Part shown: one piece after another, positions 44,999 to 53,403 of the stretch | Layout of the letters: the number at the start of each line of letters is the position of its first letter | Position numbering within the stretch: position 1 is the stretch's first letter | DNA from: Phytopseudomonas straminea | GTDB taxonomy: Bacteria > Pseudomonadota > Gammaproteobacteria > Pseudomonadales > Pseudomonadaceae | Assembly (NCBI RefSeq): GCF_900112645.1 | Contig: NZ_FOMO01000001.1 | Location: forward strand, 248,001 to 312,000 | Direction: 5' to 3' | Length of the DNA stretch: 64,000 bases | Made by a program: the position numbers and the translations under genes | Notes under the pieces: generated by a model | What the model was told of the DNA's origin: nothing | Databases searched by the model: none | Seen by the model: only the letters and a program-made list of their open reading frames with translations

Positions 44999-45481
44999 TC
45001 AGGCTGCCTGTCGCACGCGTGGCTTGAGCCGCACGTAAAGCGTTTTGTTGACCCGCGCCACCAGGGCGCCGCTGCCATCGCGCACCTCGACCGGCAATTC
45101 GGGTAGGTACTTGTCGCCACTGGCGGTGCGCTCGCGCACCTCGTCGATGAAGGCCTGGTCGATGGCGAAAGAAGCGAATACGGGGCCGCGGCCCGGCGCG
45201 ATGAAATCGATGCTGGCGGCCTTGTCCCAGACCACGTAATCGCGGCCCAGGTTCTCCATCAGCATCAACATGTAGAAGGGATCGGTCATCGAATACAGGC
45301 TGCCGCCGAACTGGGTACCCACGTAATTGCGGTTGTACCAACTCAGACGCAGCTTCACGTCGACCTGACGGAAATCCGGAGCGATGCGGCGGATCCACAC
45401 ACCAGCGCCCAGGTAGGGCGGATAGAGGTTCATGATCCAGCGCAGCACACGGGCCTTGCGCGCCAGCTGGCGCGCATTCAT
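44999..45481 (-). CDS. DUF4442 hot-dog thioesterase-like protein
   Basis: A 160-residue protein of the DUF4442 hot-dog group, related to acyl-CoA thioesterases. The core holds YNRNYVGTQFGGSLYSMTDPFYML, in which the Gly-Gly-Ser loop aligns with the acyl-binding turn. It overlaps ubiH by 4 bases (ATGA) and stops 4 bases before ubiI, so it sits inside the ubiquinone operon. No ubiquinone function is established for it; hydrolysis of an acyl thioester is the family-based guess. Confidence 0.82.
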   Translation of the reverse strand: MNARQLARKARVLRWIMNLYPPYLGAGVWIRRIAPDFRQVDVKLRLSWYNRNYVGTQFGGSLYSMTDPFYMLMLMENLGRDYVVWDKAASIDFIAPGRGPVFASFAIDQAFIDEVRERTASGDKYLPELPVEVRDGSGALVARVNKTLYVRLKPRVRQAA

Positions 45482-46668
45482 TGCGGGTTACCGCGAGTAC
45501 CCATGCCCATGGCCTGGCGGGCGAACCAGCGCTTGGCCGGCGGCAGCAACTCCAGCCCGAGCAGGCCCAGGTTGCGGCCGGCGGCGAGCAACGGCTGGTC
45601 AGTGCTGAACAGCCGGGTGACCTGATCGGAAAACGCCACGGTGCGCGCCTGGTCGCCGGCCTGGGTGGCGGCGTAGTGCTGCAGGGTGGTCAGATCACCC
45701 AGCGGCGCCGCGCTCGCCAGCAGCGTATCGGCCAGCGCACGCACGTCACGCAGCGACAGGTTGAAGCCTTGCCCGGCGATCGGGTGCAGGCTGTGGGCTG
45801 CATTGCCGAGCACCACCAGGTTGGCGCGCACCTGCTCGGCGGCCTCGATCAGCACCAGCGGGTATGGCACCCGTGCGCCAACCTGGCGCAGAGCGCCGAG
45901 GCGGTAACCGAAGGCCTGCTGCAATTCGGCAAGAAAGGCGCGCTCATCGAGCTTGAGCAGCCGCTCGACCGCGCGGCTCGGGTGCGTCCACACCAGCGCA
46001 CAGCGATTATCGGAAAGCGGCAACAGCGCCAGCGGGCCGGATTCGGTGAAACGCTCGAAGGCCTCGCCGCCATGGGCCCGCTCCGGGGTGATATTGGCGA
46101 TCAACGCAGTCTGGTCATAGGGTCGCTGATTGACCGTGATGCCCAGCTGCTCGCGCAACGACGAACGCCCGCCATCAGCGAGGATGGCCAGGGAGCAGTC
46201 GATCAGGGTTTCGTCGTCCAGGGTCAGGCGATAACCCTCTGCAGTGGGCTCCATGCGCTCGACCTGGGCCGGGCAGCGCCACTGGATCACCTCGGCGTCC
46301 AGTGCCTGCCACAGGCAGTGGCCGAGCCAGGCGTTTTCCACCACATAGCCCAGGGCCTGCACGTTTTCCTGATCGGCACTGAGCCGGGCTGCCGCGAAAC
46401 GCCCGCGGTCGGAGACGTGAATACGCTTGATGGCGGTGGCCTGTTCGGCAATCGCCGGCCACAGGCCGAGGCCTTCGTAAATCAGGCGCGAGCCATAGGA
46501 CAACGCCGTGGAGCGGGCATCGTAACTGGGCTGGTAGCCGTCGCCGGGGGCGAACGGTTCGATCAGCGCGATACGCCAGCCGCGCTTGCGCGCCTCGCCT
46601 TGCAGCGCCAGCGCCAGACTGGCGCCAACCAGCCCGCCACCGATGATCGCCACGTCGACTCGCAGCAT
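45478..46668 (-). CDS. ubiH: 2-octaprenyl-6-methoxyphenol hydroxylase UbiH
   Basis: FAD-dependent hydroxylase of ubiquinone synthesis. The 396 residues show the dinucleotide loop VAIIGGGLVGASLALALQG and the second FAD motif GNAAHSLHPIAGQGFNLSLRD, where Asn replaces the usual Asp, as in E. coli UbiH. Together with UbiI it forms the pair of aerobic ring hydroxylases in this operon. It starts 4 bases after the pepP stop and overlaps the thioesterase gene by 4 bases. Confidence 0.93.
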   Translation of the reverse strand: MLRVDVAIIGGGLVGASLALALQGEARKRGWRIALIEPFAPGDGYQPSYDARSTALSYGSRLIYEGLGLWPAIAEQATAIKRIHVSDRGRFAAARLSADQENVQALGYVVENAWLGHCLWQALDAEVIQWRCPAQVERMEPTAEGYRLTLDDETLIDCSLAILADGGRSSLREQLGITVNQRPYDQTALIANITPERAHGGEAFERFTESGPLALLPLSDNRCALVWTHPSRAVERLLKLDERAFLAELQQAFGYRLGALRQVGARVPYPLVLIEAAEQVRANLVVLGNAAHSLHPIAGQGFNLSLRDVRALADTLLASAAPLGDLTTLQHYAATQAGDQARTVAFSDQVTRLFSTDQPLLAAGRNLGLLGLELLPPAKRWFARQAMGMGTRGNPQ

Positions 46669-46672
46669 GGCC

Positions 46673-48007
46673 TCAGGCTACCTGTGCACGGGCGGCGGCC
46701 ATCAGTGCTTCGATCTCGTCGACAGCCTTGGGCACATCGTTGGTGAGAATCTCGCAACCGGTCTTGGTCACCACCACGTCGTCCTCGATGCGCACGCCGA
46801 TACCGCGCCATTTCTTGGCAACGTTCTGGTTGTCCACGGCAATGTAGATGCCCGGCTCGACGGTCATCGCCATGCCGACTTCGAGCACGCGCCATTCGCC
46901 ACCGACCTTGTATTCGCCGACATCGTGCACATCCATGCCCAGCCAGTGGCCGGCGCGGTGCATGTAGAACGGCTTGTAGGCCTCGGCCGCGATCAGCTCG
47001 TCGACGTCGCCTTCCAGCAGACCGAGATCGACCAAACCTTTGGTGATGACCCGTACCGTGGCCTCGTGGGCCTCGTTCCAGTGGCGGCCGGGCGCGATGA
47101 ACTTGAAGGCTTCCATATTGGCGGCCAGCACGATCTCGTAGATGGCCTTCTGCTCGGGCGTGAACGTACCGCTGACCGGAAAGGTACGGGTAATGTCACT
47201 GGCGTAGCAGTCGATCTCGCAACCGGCATCGATCAGCACCAGGTCGCCGTCCTTGAGCAGTGCGTCGTTCTCGCGGTAATGCAGGATGCAGGCATTCTTG
47301 CCTGCGGCGACGATGGAGCCGTAGGCCGGCATCTTCGAACCGCCCTTGCGGAATTCGTAATCGAGCTCCGCTTCCAGGTGATATTCGTAGAGCCCAGCAC
47401 GGCTGGCCTGCATGGCCTTGATATGGGCGCGGGCAGAAATCTGCGCCGCTTCGCGCATCACCTTCACCTCGCCGGCCGACTTGTACAGGCGCAGGTCGTG
47501 CAGGAAGTGGTTGAGGGCGACGAACTCCTTGGGCGGCGACGCACCCTGGCGCGCCTTGGAGCGGATCACGTTGACCCACTCCATCAGGTGCCGGTCGAAC
47601 TCCGGGTTGGTGCCCACCGCGTAATAAACGCGCTCACGGCCTTCGATCAGGCCGGGCAAGATGTCGTCGATATCACCGATGGGAAAGGCATCGTCCGCGC
47701 CATAGCGGCTGATCGCTCCTTCCTGACCGGCGCGCAAACCGTCCCACAGCTCGCGGTCGGGATCGCGCTCACGGCAGAACAACACGTACTCGCCATGCTC
47801 ACGGCCGGGAATCAGGGCGATCACCGCCTCGGGCTCGGGAAAGCCGGACAGGTACTGGAAATCGCTGTCCTGGCGGTAGATGTGCTCGACGTCGCGGTTG
47901 CGAATGAACACCGGAGCCGCCGGCAGGATGGCGATGCTGTTCGGTTCCATCTGCGCCATCAGCGCCTTGCGACGGCGGGCGTATTCCGCTTTGGAGATGC
48001 TGGTCAT
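46673..48007 (-). CDS. pepP: Xaa-Pro aminopeptidase PepP
   Basis: Manganese-dependent aminopeptidase P that removes N-terminal residues preceding proline. The 444 residues end in a pita-bread domain with metal ligands in DAGCEIDCYASDITRTFP, HRAGHWLGMDVHD, TVEPGIYIA and GVRIEDDVVVT. ATG 48007 begins MTSISKAEYARRRKALM, the normal family start, so the longer frame to 48175 is rejected. It belongs to the ygfB-pepP-ubiH-ubiI operon, an arrangement also seen in E. coli. Confidence 0.95.
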   Translation of the reverse strand: MTSISKAEYARRRKALMAQMEPNSIAILPAAPVFIRNRDVEHIYRQDSDFQYLSGFPEPEAVIALIPGREHGEYVLFCRERDPDRELWDGLRAGQEGAISRYGADDAFPIGDIDDILPGLIEGRERVYYAVGTNPEFDRHLMEWVNVIRSKARQGASPPKEFVALNHFLHDLRLYKSAGEVKVMREAAQISARAHIKAMQASRAGLYEYHLEAELDYEFRKGGSKMPAYGSIVAAGKNACILHYRENDALLKDGDLVLIDAGCEIDCYASDITRTFPVSGTFTPEQKAIYEIVLAANMEAFKFIAPGRHWNEAHEATVRVITKGLVDLGLLEGDVDELIAAEAYKPFYMHRAGHWLGMDVHDVGEYKVGGEWRVLEVGMAMTVEPGIYIAVDNQNVAKKWRGIGVRIEDDVVVTKTGCEILTNDVPKAVDEIEALMAAARAQVA

Positions 48008-48041
48008 GGACAGGCTCGATTCCGGTCGGTGAAGGGCGCGA

Positions 48042-48596
48042 TCAGTGCAGCGAAGGCTTGGGCGCCGGGGCAGCCGGCTTGGCGCACTCGCTGAACAGCA
48101 GCAGCGGCGCCACGCGCAGGTACTCCATGACTTCCATGTAATCGTTCTCGCCGTCCTCGGACTCGTCCAGGGCATTCTGCACCTGGGCGATGGCGGACAA
48201 ATCCTGCAGCACTTCCATGGCCTCGGCGCTCAACGCGGCGTCGCCGACGGTCAGCCCGAAGCCACCGAGAAAGCCCTGGCACCACTGGCCCAGCGCCGCG
48301 GCACGCTCGGCCAGGGGCGCCTCGTCGGAGGGCAGCAGCAGGACCACGGTGACGTCGTCGCCGGTCAGCTCGCCGCGCACCATTTCCTGCAGGCCGATCA
48401 GCGCCTGGCGGACGTTGTCCGGCGGCTCGACACCGAGCAGTTCGGTGGCGTCGACCAGCCAGGGGCCAGCTTCGAAACCCGCGCCGGCGCAACTGCGACC
48501 CAGCAGCAGGCCGTGCAATTCGGCAGGTGAAACGGAGGAACCACTGCTGGCGAGCAGGGCAGCGAATGCAGCGTAGGGAGAACTGGAAGTCGGCAT
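48042..48596 (-). CDS. YgfB / UPF0149 family protein
   Basis: A 184-residue helical acidic protein of the UPF0149 (YgfB) family. Recognisable blocks are [16 protein letters not shown] near the N-terminus, [28 protein letters not shown] in the middle, and [22 protein letters not shown] near the end. Its role is not fixed by sequence; in P. aeruginosa YgfB has been linked to beta-lactam resistance regulation. It heads the ubiquinone operon and is divergent from the ZapB-like gene. Confidence 0.9.
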   Translation of the reverse strand: MPTSSSPYAAFAALLASSGSSVSPAELHGLLLGRSCAGAGFEAGPWLVDATELLGVEPPDNVRQALIGLQEMVRGELTGDDVTVVLLLPSDEAPLAERAAALGQWCQGFLGGFGLTVGDAALSAEAMEVLQDLSAIAQVQNALDESEDGENDYMEVMEYLRVAPLLLFSECAKPAAPAPKPSLH

Positions 48597-48740
48597 CGAT
48601 CACTAGGCGCCAAGGGGCGCAATCACTAGAATGGAGGCTTTCTATCCTAGCACTGGCGCACGCGCCAAAACCATCGGCCGGTTTGCGCCGGCGAGCCGCT
48701 GGATCTATACACTGCGCACACCCTGCCAAAGCGAGAGCCA

Positions 48741-48950
48741 ATGGAAGACGCCGATCTACACGCCCTGACGGCAAAGCTGGAACTGCTGATCCAGCGCGTC
48801 GAGCGACTCAAGGCACAAAACCGTCTCTTGCTGGAAAGCGAGCAGGCGTGGCGCGAAGAACGCGCTCATCTGATCGAAAAGAACGAAATGGCTCGGCACA
48901 AGGTCGAATCGATGATTTCGCGCCTCAAAGCCCTGGAGCAGGACTCATGA
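48741..48950 (+). CDS. TIGR02449 family small coiled-coil protein (ZapB-like)
   Basis: A 69-residue protein almost wholly predicted coiled coil with heptad leucines (LTAKLELLIQRVERLKAQNR). It belongs to the TIGR02449 family encoded just upstream of zapA in pseudomonads. By size and fold it resembles ZapB-type division accessory proteins; a role at the FtsZ ring is an inference from the neighbour. Its stop overlaps the zapA ATG by four bases (ATGA). Confidence 0.88.
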   Translation: MEDADLHALTAKLELLIQRVERLKAQNRLLLESEQAWREERAHLIEKNEMARHKVESMISRLKALEQDS

Positions 48951-49258
48951 CCCAATCGAATACCGTCACCGTTCAGATTCTGGACAAAGAATATTGCATC
49001 GCCTGCCCCGCCGATGAGCGTAGCAACCTGCAAAGCGCCGCCCGCTACCTGGACGGCAAGATGCGGGAGATCCGCAGCGGCGGCAAAGTCATCGGCGCTG
49101 ACCGCGTCGCGGTGATGGCAGCCCTGAACATCACCCATGACCTGCTGCACAAGCAGCAGCACCTCGACAAGCAGGCCACCGTCACCCGTGACCACGTGCG
49201 CGACCTGCTCGGCCGGGTCGACAATGCCCTGCACGACGACAGCGATGGGCGCGCCTGA
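48947..49258 (+). CDS. zapA: Cell division protein ZapA
   Basis: FtsZ-ring stabilising protein of 103 residues. The N-terminal globular head has VTVQILDKEYCIACPADE and SAARYLDGKMREIR, and a C-terminal coiled coil follows. ATG 48947 overlaps the upstream stop (ATGA), giving translational coupling. The 6S RNA promoter begins at its stop codon. The zapA - 6S RNA - cyclo-ligase order is conserved in gammaproteobacteria. Confidence 0.95.
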   Translation: MTQSNTVTVQILDKEYCIACPADERSNLQSAARYLDGKMREIRSGGKVIGADRVAVMAALNITHDLLHKQQHLDKQATVTRDHVRDLLGRVDNALHDDSDGRA

Positions 49259-49285
49259 CCAACGGTCGGACTTTTTTGTTATACT
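49255..49285 (+). promoter_or_regulatory. Probable sigma-70 promoter of 6S RNA
   Basis: TATACT at 49280-49285 is a good -10 box. A CTGACC-like -35 lies at 49255-49260, overlapping the zapA stop codon, with spacing of about 19 bases (18 if read one base later). The expected RNA start is near 49291. Confidence 0.45.
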
Positions 49286-49290
49286 CGCCG

Positions 49291-49470
49291 CAGCTCCCTG
49301 GAGTGTGCGCCAGTTGGTTGATGTCCCTGAGCCGATACGCACAACCCCGGGGGTTGTCAGTTGAGGCCGGTGTGCATGTCCGCTTGACGGAAAGCCTTAA
49401 GGTTTCCTGCAACCTCCACCTTGAACTTTCGGGTTCAAGGGCTAAACCGACAGCGGCATGCTGGGGAGTC
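49291..49470 (+). ncRNA. ssrS: 6S RNA (SsrS)
   Basis: Small RNA that binds sigma-70 RNA polymerase and down-regulates transcription in stationary phase. The ends CTCCCTGGAG and CTGGGGAG are complementary and close the long rod. The Pseudomonas 6S landmarks are present: CCCTGAGCCGATAC, GTTGAGGCCGGTGTGCATGT, CCGCTTGACGGAAAGCC and ACCTTGAACTTTCGGGTTCA. Length is about 180 bases. Location between zapA and the cyclo-ligase gene is diagnostic. Ends are given to within a few bases. Confidence 0.93.
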
Positions 49471-49480
49471 ATAAATTGCA

Positions 49481-49515
49481 GCCCGCTGCTGGCCAACGCC
49501 AGCAGCGGGCTTTTT
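49481..49515 (+). terminator. Rho-independent terminator after 6S RNA
   Basis: GCCCGCTGCTGG and CCAGCAGCGGGC form a 12-base stem around a short loop, followed by TTTTT. It lies just after the 6S RNA and before the cyclo-ligase gene. Confidence 0.9.
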
Positions 49516-49574
49516 ATTGGCTGCGTGACAGCCATCGCGCCAGAATGCCGGGCTTGGAAATAAGGGATCTGCAG

Positions 49575-50171
49575 ATGATCGATGCCAGCAACCTGACCCG
49601 CGCCCAGCTACGCCGCACGCTGCGCAAAACGCGACGCGAGCTGCCCAGGGCTGCGCAACGCAAGGCAGCCGCGGCGCTGTATCGGCAGCTGGCGCAACAT
49701 CCGGTATTTCGACGCGCGCGTAGCGTCGCTCTTTATCTGGCCAATGACGGGGAAATCGACCCGCACCTACTGATCAGAGCCGCCCATGCGCGCGGTAAGC
49801 AGGTGTTCCTGCCGGTGCTGAAATCCTGGCCACGCACCAGCATGGTGTTCCAGCGCTTGGACGCGCACGAAAAGCTTGCCGCCAATCGTTTCGGCATCCC
49901 CGAACCCCGCCGCAATGCCAAGCGCCAGCGCAAGATCTGGACGCTCGATCTGATCCTGCTACCCCTGGTGGGCTTCGACCAGCATGGCGGTCGCCTCGGC
50001 ATGGGCGGCGGCTTCTATGACCGCAGCCTGGCCTACCGGGCACTGCGCAAAAATTGGCACAAACCGACCCTGCTCGGATTGGCCCACAGCTGCCAGCAAG
50101 TTGACCAACTGGCCATGGCCAACTGGGACGTACCGCTGGACGCCACCGTGACCGATGGCGGCTGGTACTGA
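49575..50171 (+). CDS. 5-formyltetrahydrofolate cyclo-ligase
   Basis: ATP-dependent conversion of 5-formyl-THF to 5,10-methenyl-THF. The 198 residues include the basic N-terminal helix RAQLRRTLRKTRREL, the FGIPEPRRN block and the glycine-rich nucleotide motif GGRLGMGGGFYDRSLAY. ATG 49575 (MIDASNLTRAQ) is preferred; the open frame continues upstream into the 6S terminator region. In E. coli the homologue ygfA (fau) is co-transcribed with 6S RNA; here a terminator separates them. Confidence 0.92.
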   Translation: MIDASNLTRAQLRRTLRKTRRELPRAAQRKAAAALYRQLAQHPVFRRARSVALYLANDGEIDPHLLIRAAHARGKQVFLPVLKSWPRTSMVFQRLDAHEKLAANRFGIPEPRRNAKRQRKIWTLDLILLPLVGFDQHGGRLGMGGGFYDRSLAYRALRKNWHKPTLLGLAHSCQQVDQLAMANWDVPLDATVTDGGWY

Positions 50172-50181
50172 AAAAACACCG

Positions 50182-50313
50182 TCAGCGCTCGGCTCGAAGC
50201 GCCTCGGCAATCGGTTTACCCTGTTGCCACTGGCTTTGCGTATAGCCAGTGGTCACCATGCCGAGGCCAAACACGAAGACCAGTACCCACAACAAATCAG
50301 GCTTGCGCCGCAT
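50182..50313 (-). CDS. Very small single-pass membrane protein
   Basis: A 43-residue protein starting MRRKPDLLWVLVFVFGLG, with one hydrophobic segment at about residues 8-24 after a positively charged start. AGAGGTAAGGGT lies upstream of ATG 50313; the open frame extends to 50376, but that part is unlikely. I do not recognise a named family. It is convergent with the cyclo-ligase gene. From memory, P. aeruginosa has a similar tiny gene at this place. Confidence 0.55.
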   Translation of the reverse strand: MRRKPDLLWVLVFVFGLGMVTTGYTQSQWQQGKPIAEALRAER

Positions 50314-50381
50314 ACCCTTACCTCTTGCCAGATCATCCTTCACGCAGCCCCTGCAGCGCACCGACTCAGAGAGCAAAGTTC

Positions 50382-50831
50382 ATGCCCTATTGGCTGATGA
50401 AATCCGAACCCGACGAACTGTCCATCCATGACCTGCAGCGCCTGGGCAGAGCTCGCTGGGACGGCGTACGCAATTACCAGGCGCGCAACTTCATCCGCAG
50501 CATGCAGGCCGGCGATCAGTTCCTGTTCTATCACTCCAGCTGCCCGGAGCCGGGCGTGGCCGGCATCGCCCGCATCGAAGGCGCGCCCTATCCGGACCCA
50601 GCCGCGCTGGATCCGCAGAGCCACTACTTCGACGCCAAGGCCAGCGCCGAGAAGAATCCGTGGACGGCCGTCGACGTGAGCTTCGTCGAGGCGTTCAAGC
50701 AGGTCATCCCGCTCGCCGAACTGAAGGCGCAGAGGGCGCTGGCGGAACTCTCGCTGGTGCAAAAAGGCAGTCGCCTGTCGGTGATGCCTGTCACCGAGGC
50801 GCAGTGGAGGGCGATCCTGCTGCTGAAGTGA
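50382..50831 (+). CDS. EVE-domain protein
   Basis: A 149-residue single EVE domain, a PUA-like fold thought to bind modified bases in DNA or RNA (as in human THYN1). Family motifs are YWLMKSEPDELSIHDL at the start, RWDGVRNYQARNFIRSMQ and GDQFLFYHSSCPEPGVAGIA. ATG 50382 opens directly with the conserved MPYWLMKSEP, so the upstream start at 50325 is rejected. It ends flush against the convergent FliL-like gene. The nucleic acid target is unknown. Confidence 0.9.
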   Translation: MPYWLMKSEPDELSIHDLQRLGRARWDGVRNYQARNFIRSMQAGDQFLFYHSSCPEPGVAGIARIEGAPYPDPAALDPQSHYFDAKASAEKNPWTAVDVSFVEAFKQVIPLAELKAQRALAELSLVQKGSRLSVMPVTEAQWRAILLLK

Positions 50832-51251
50832 TCAGCCCTGCAGGATCAGGTTATTGAACAGCAGATCCTCGACCAGCGGCTTGCCTTCCTCGTCGGTGAG
50901 CACCTGCTGGACCTGCTTGAGGGCTTCCTGGCGCAGCTTTTCCTTGGCGTCCGGCGAGGCCAGGCTTTCCTCGGTCTGCTGGGAGAACAGCATCACCAGC
51001 TGATTGCGGATCAGCGGCTCGTGGTGGGTGACCTTGGCTTCGGCGTCAGCGCCGGTGACGCGCAGCGCCACGTCGGCCTTGTAGTATTTGAGCTTGGGCC
51101 CGGCGCCATAGTTACCGACCAGCGCCGGCACCAGGCTGTGGTAGATCACCTGGGGCGCAGCGCCCTCACCTTCGCCTTCCTTCTTTTCCTCGTTGGCAAA
51201 CGCCGGAATCGACAGTGCGCAGGCAAGCAGAAGCGTGATGAAGGTTTTCAC
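50832..51251 (-). CDS. FliL-like secreted protein, orphan
   Basis: A 139-residue protein with a GTG start (51251) preceded by GGAG at 8 bases. A cleavable signal peptide ends IPAFA. A short acidic Glu/Gly stretch precedes a FliL-type domain containing VGNYGAGPKLKYYKADVALRV and HHEPLIRNQLVMLFSQQ. Classical FliL is an inner-membrane-anchored flagellar stator protein; this one appears to be released into the periplasm, and no flagellar gene is near. Function is therefore uncertain. Confidence 0.8.
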   Translation of the reverse strand: MKTFITLLLACALSIPAFANEEKKEGEGEGAAPQVIYHSLVPALVGNYGAGPKLKYYKADVALRVTGADAEAKVTHHEPLIRNQLVMLFSQQTEESLASPDAKEKLRQEALKQVQQVLTDEEGKPLVEDLLFNNLILQG

Positions 51252-51400
51252 AGGGCGATCTCCGTTGAGTTGCAGGCAAGCATAGCAACGCGCCGCGCAG
51301 ATCCCAATGCTTATGGCGGCCTATCAGACCGGGCCATGCTCGTTGACCGATCGGGCGCCCGACCTAAACTGCAGGGCGACTCCGCTCAAGGTACATCGCG

Positions 51401-52381
51401 ATGAAAGCACTGCTCTGCAAGGCCTTTGGCCCCGCCGAAACGCTGACACTGGAAGACATCGACAGCCCACGCCCGAAAGGCAACGAGGTGCTGATCGAGG
51501 TGCAGGCTGCTGGGGTGAATTTCCCGGATACGCTGATCATCGAAGGCAAGTACCAGTTCAAGCCGCCCTTCCCCTTCTCGCCCGGCGGCGAAGTGGCCGG
51601 CGTGGTTGCCGCCGTGGGTGATAAGGTCGCGCATCTGAAGACGGGCGACCGGGTGATGGCGCTGACCGGCTGGGGCGGCTTCGCCGAACAGGTCGCCGTG
51701 CCGGCCTACAACGTGCTGCCAGTGCCCGCGAGCATGGACCTGACCACGGCGGCTGCCTTCGGCATGACCTACGGCACCTCGATGCACGCGCTCAAACAGC
51801 GCGCAACTCTCAAGCCCGGCGAAACCCTGCTGGTACTGGGCGCCGCCGGCGGTGTCGGTCTGGCGGCAGTAGAAATCGGCAAGGCCATGGGCGCTAAAGT
51901 AATCGCCGCGGCGAGCAGCGCCGAGAAGCTCGAGGTAGCGCGCAACGCCGGCGCCGACGAGCTGATCAACTACAGCGAGCAGAGCCTCAAGGACGAGGTG
52001 AAGAGACTCACCAATGGCCAAGGCGTCGACGTGATCTACGATCCGGTCGGCGGTCCGCTGTTCGAAGAGGCGTTTCGCTGCATGGCCTGGAACGGCCGCT
52101 TCCTGGTCGTCGGCTTTGCCGCCGGCGGCGGCATCCCGGCGCTGCCGGCCAACCTGCCGCTGCTCAAGGGTGCATCCCTGGTCGGCGTGTTCTGGGGCTC
52201 CTTCGCCCAGCGCCAGCCGGCGGATAACGCCGAAAACTTCCGTCAGCTGTTCGCGTGGCACGCCGAGGGCAAACTCAAACCGCTGGTCTCGCAAACCTTC
52301 CCGCTGGCACGCGGCGGCGAGGCGATCGATGCCCTCAGCCAGCGCAAGGCTGTCGGCAAGCTGGTGGTGACCATTCGCTGA
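51401..52381 (+). CDS. Quinone oxidoreductase-like MDR family protein
   Basis: A 326-residue NADPH-dependent medium-chain reductase without the zinc-binding residues of alcohol dehydrogenases, in the zeta-crystallin/quinone oxidoreductase group. The N-terminal GroES-like part has AAGVNFPDTLIIEGKYQFKP. The Rossmann loop is LVLGAAGGVGLAAVEIGKAM, and GVDVIYDPVGG follows. The substrate is unknown (quinones or enoyl-CoA are possible). It is divergent from the FliL-like gene and convergent with the flavin reductase. Confidence 0.9.
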   Translation: MKALLCKAFGPAETLTLEDIDSPRPKGNEVLIEVQAAGVNFPDTLIIEGKYQFKPPFPFSPGGEVAGVVAAVGDKVAHLKTGDRVMALTGWGGFAEQVAVPAYNVLPVPASMDLTTAAAFGMTYGTSMHALKQRATLKPGETLLVLGAAGGVGLAAVEIGKAMGAKVIAAASSAEKLEVARNAGADELINYSEQSLKDEVKRLTNGQGVDVIYDPVGGPLFEEAFRCMAWNGRFLVVGFAAGGGIPALPANLPLLKGASLVGVFWGSFAQRQPADNAENFRQLFAWHAEGKLKPLVSQTFPLARGGEAIDALSQRKAVGKLVVTIR

Positions 52382-52408
52382 CGGGCGCGCCAGCTCCTCA
52401 AAACAGCA

Positions 52409-52429
52409 AGCCGCCCGAGGGCGGTTTTC
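52409..52429. terminator. Terminator between quinone oxidoreductase and flavin reductase genes
   Basis: AAGCCGCCC-GA-GGGCGGTTTT is a compact stem with a T-run on the plus strand and partial symmetry on the other. It suits the two convergent genes. Confidence 0.8.
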
Positions 52430-52434
52430 TTCGT

Positions 52435-53403
52435 TCAGTCCCGCGGCGCGTAGGCGAATACGTCGGCGCGCATCTGGTGGGCGTCCATCCCCGCTTCGAC
52501 CAGCGCATCCAGGGTCGCGTAGACCATGCTCGGCGAGCCGCTGGCGTAGATGCGCAGTGTACTCAGGTCGGCGAAGTCCTCACACACCGCCTCGTGCAGC
52601 AGGCCGCAGCGGCCCTGCCAGCCGCACTGGTCGCTGACCACCTGATGCAGAGACAGGTTGGGCAGCGCCTGCCACTCGTCCCAATGGGGCAGTTGGTAGA
52701 AGTCCTCGGGCCGGCGTGCGCCCCAGTACAGATGCACCGGATGCTGGAAGCCGCGCGAGCGGCATTCTTCGATCAGGCTGTGCATCTGGGCCATGCCGGT
52801 GCCCGCGGCGATCAGCACCAACGGCCCGTCCGGCAGCTCGGCCAGGTGGGCGTCGCCGAATGGCAACTGCACCCGCGCAGTGCCCTGCTCGCGCAACTGC
52901 TGCAACAGGTTCAGCGCACTCGCTTCGCGCCCCAGAATGTGCAGTTCCAGATCGCGACCTTGTTGCGGCGCCGAGGCCAGGGAAAAGGCCGACTTCTCAC
53001 CATCCAGACGCTCGATCAGCAGGTACTGGCCGGCGTGGTAACGCGGCGGCTTGCCGGCCGGCGCACGCAGCAGCACACGCCACACATCGCCGCCCACGTC
53101 GATGCAGTCCACCACCTGGCACCCCAGGCTGCGCACTGGTAGCTCGCCGGGCAGCAACACGCCGTCCCAGTGCAGCACGCAGTCCTGCAAAGGTTCGGCG
53201 ATACAGGTGTACAGCTCGCCGTGGTCCAGCTCGGCGCCGTTCTGGCGCACGCGCCCCTCGATCAGCAGCGCGGCGCACACATGGCAATTCCCGTTGCGGC
53301 AGCTCTGCGGGCAGGTGTAGCCCAGGCGCCGCGCGGCATCGAGAATAGCTTCGCCGGCCTCGACATCGAGCACTGCGCCGGACGGTTGCAGGGTGACCTT
53401 CAT
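52435..53403 (-). CDS. Ferredoxin-type flavin/CDP-6-deoxy-glucoseen reductase-like protein
   Basis: A 322-residue electron-transfer flavoprotein. The N-terminal plant-type 2Fe-2S domain (1-90) has C35, C40 and C43 in SCRNGNCHVC plus C67. A ferredoxin-NADP reductase module follows: an FAD-binding barrel (about 100-200) and a nucleotide domain with LVLIAAGTGMAQMHSLIEE. ATG 53403 overlaps the ubiD stop by one base (TGATG), so it is coupled to ubiD, as Fre is in E. coli. It may supply reduced flavin for the prenylated-FMN cofactor of UbiD; that role is inferred. Confidence 0.87.
   Translation of the reverse strand: MKVTLQPSGAVLDVEAGEAILDAARRLGYTCPQSCRNGNCHVCAALLIEGRVRQNGAELDHGELYTCIAEPLQDCVLHWDGVLLPGELPVRSLGCQVVDCIDVGGDVWRVLLRAPAGKPPRYHAGQYLLIERLDGEKSAFSLASAPQQGRDLELHILGREASALNLLQQLREQGTARVQLPFGDAHLAELPDGPLVLIAAGTGMAQMHSLIEECRSRGFQHPVHLYWGARRPEDFYQLPHWDEWQALPNLSLHQVVSDQCGWQGRCGLLHEAVCEDFADLSTLRIYASGSPSMVYATLDALVEAGMDAHQMRADVFAYAPRD

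Noticed and set aside
46586..48094. 502-codon plus-strand frame opposite pepP
   Set aside because: Shadow of pepP; composition typical of antisense frames in high-GC genomes.
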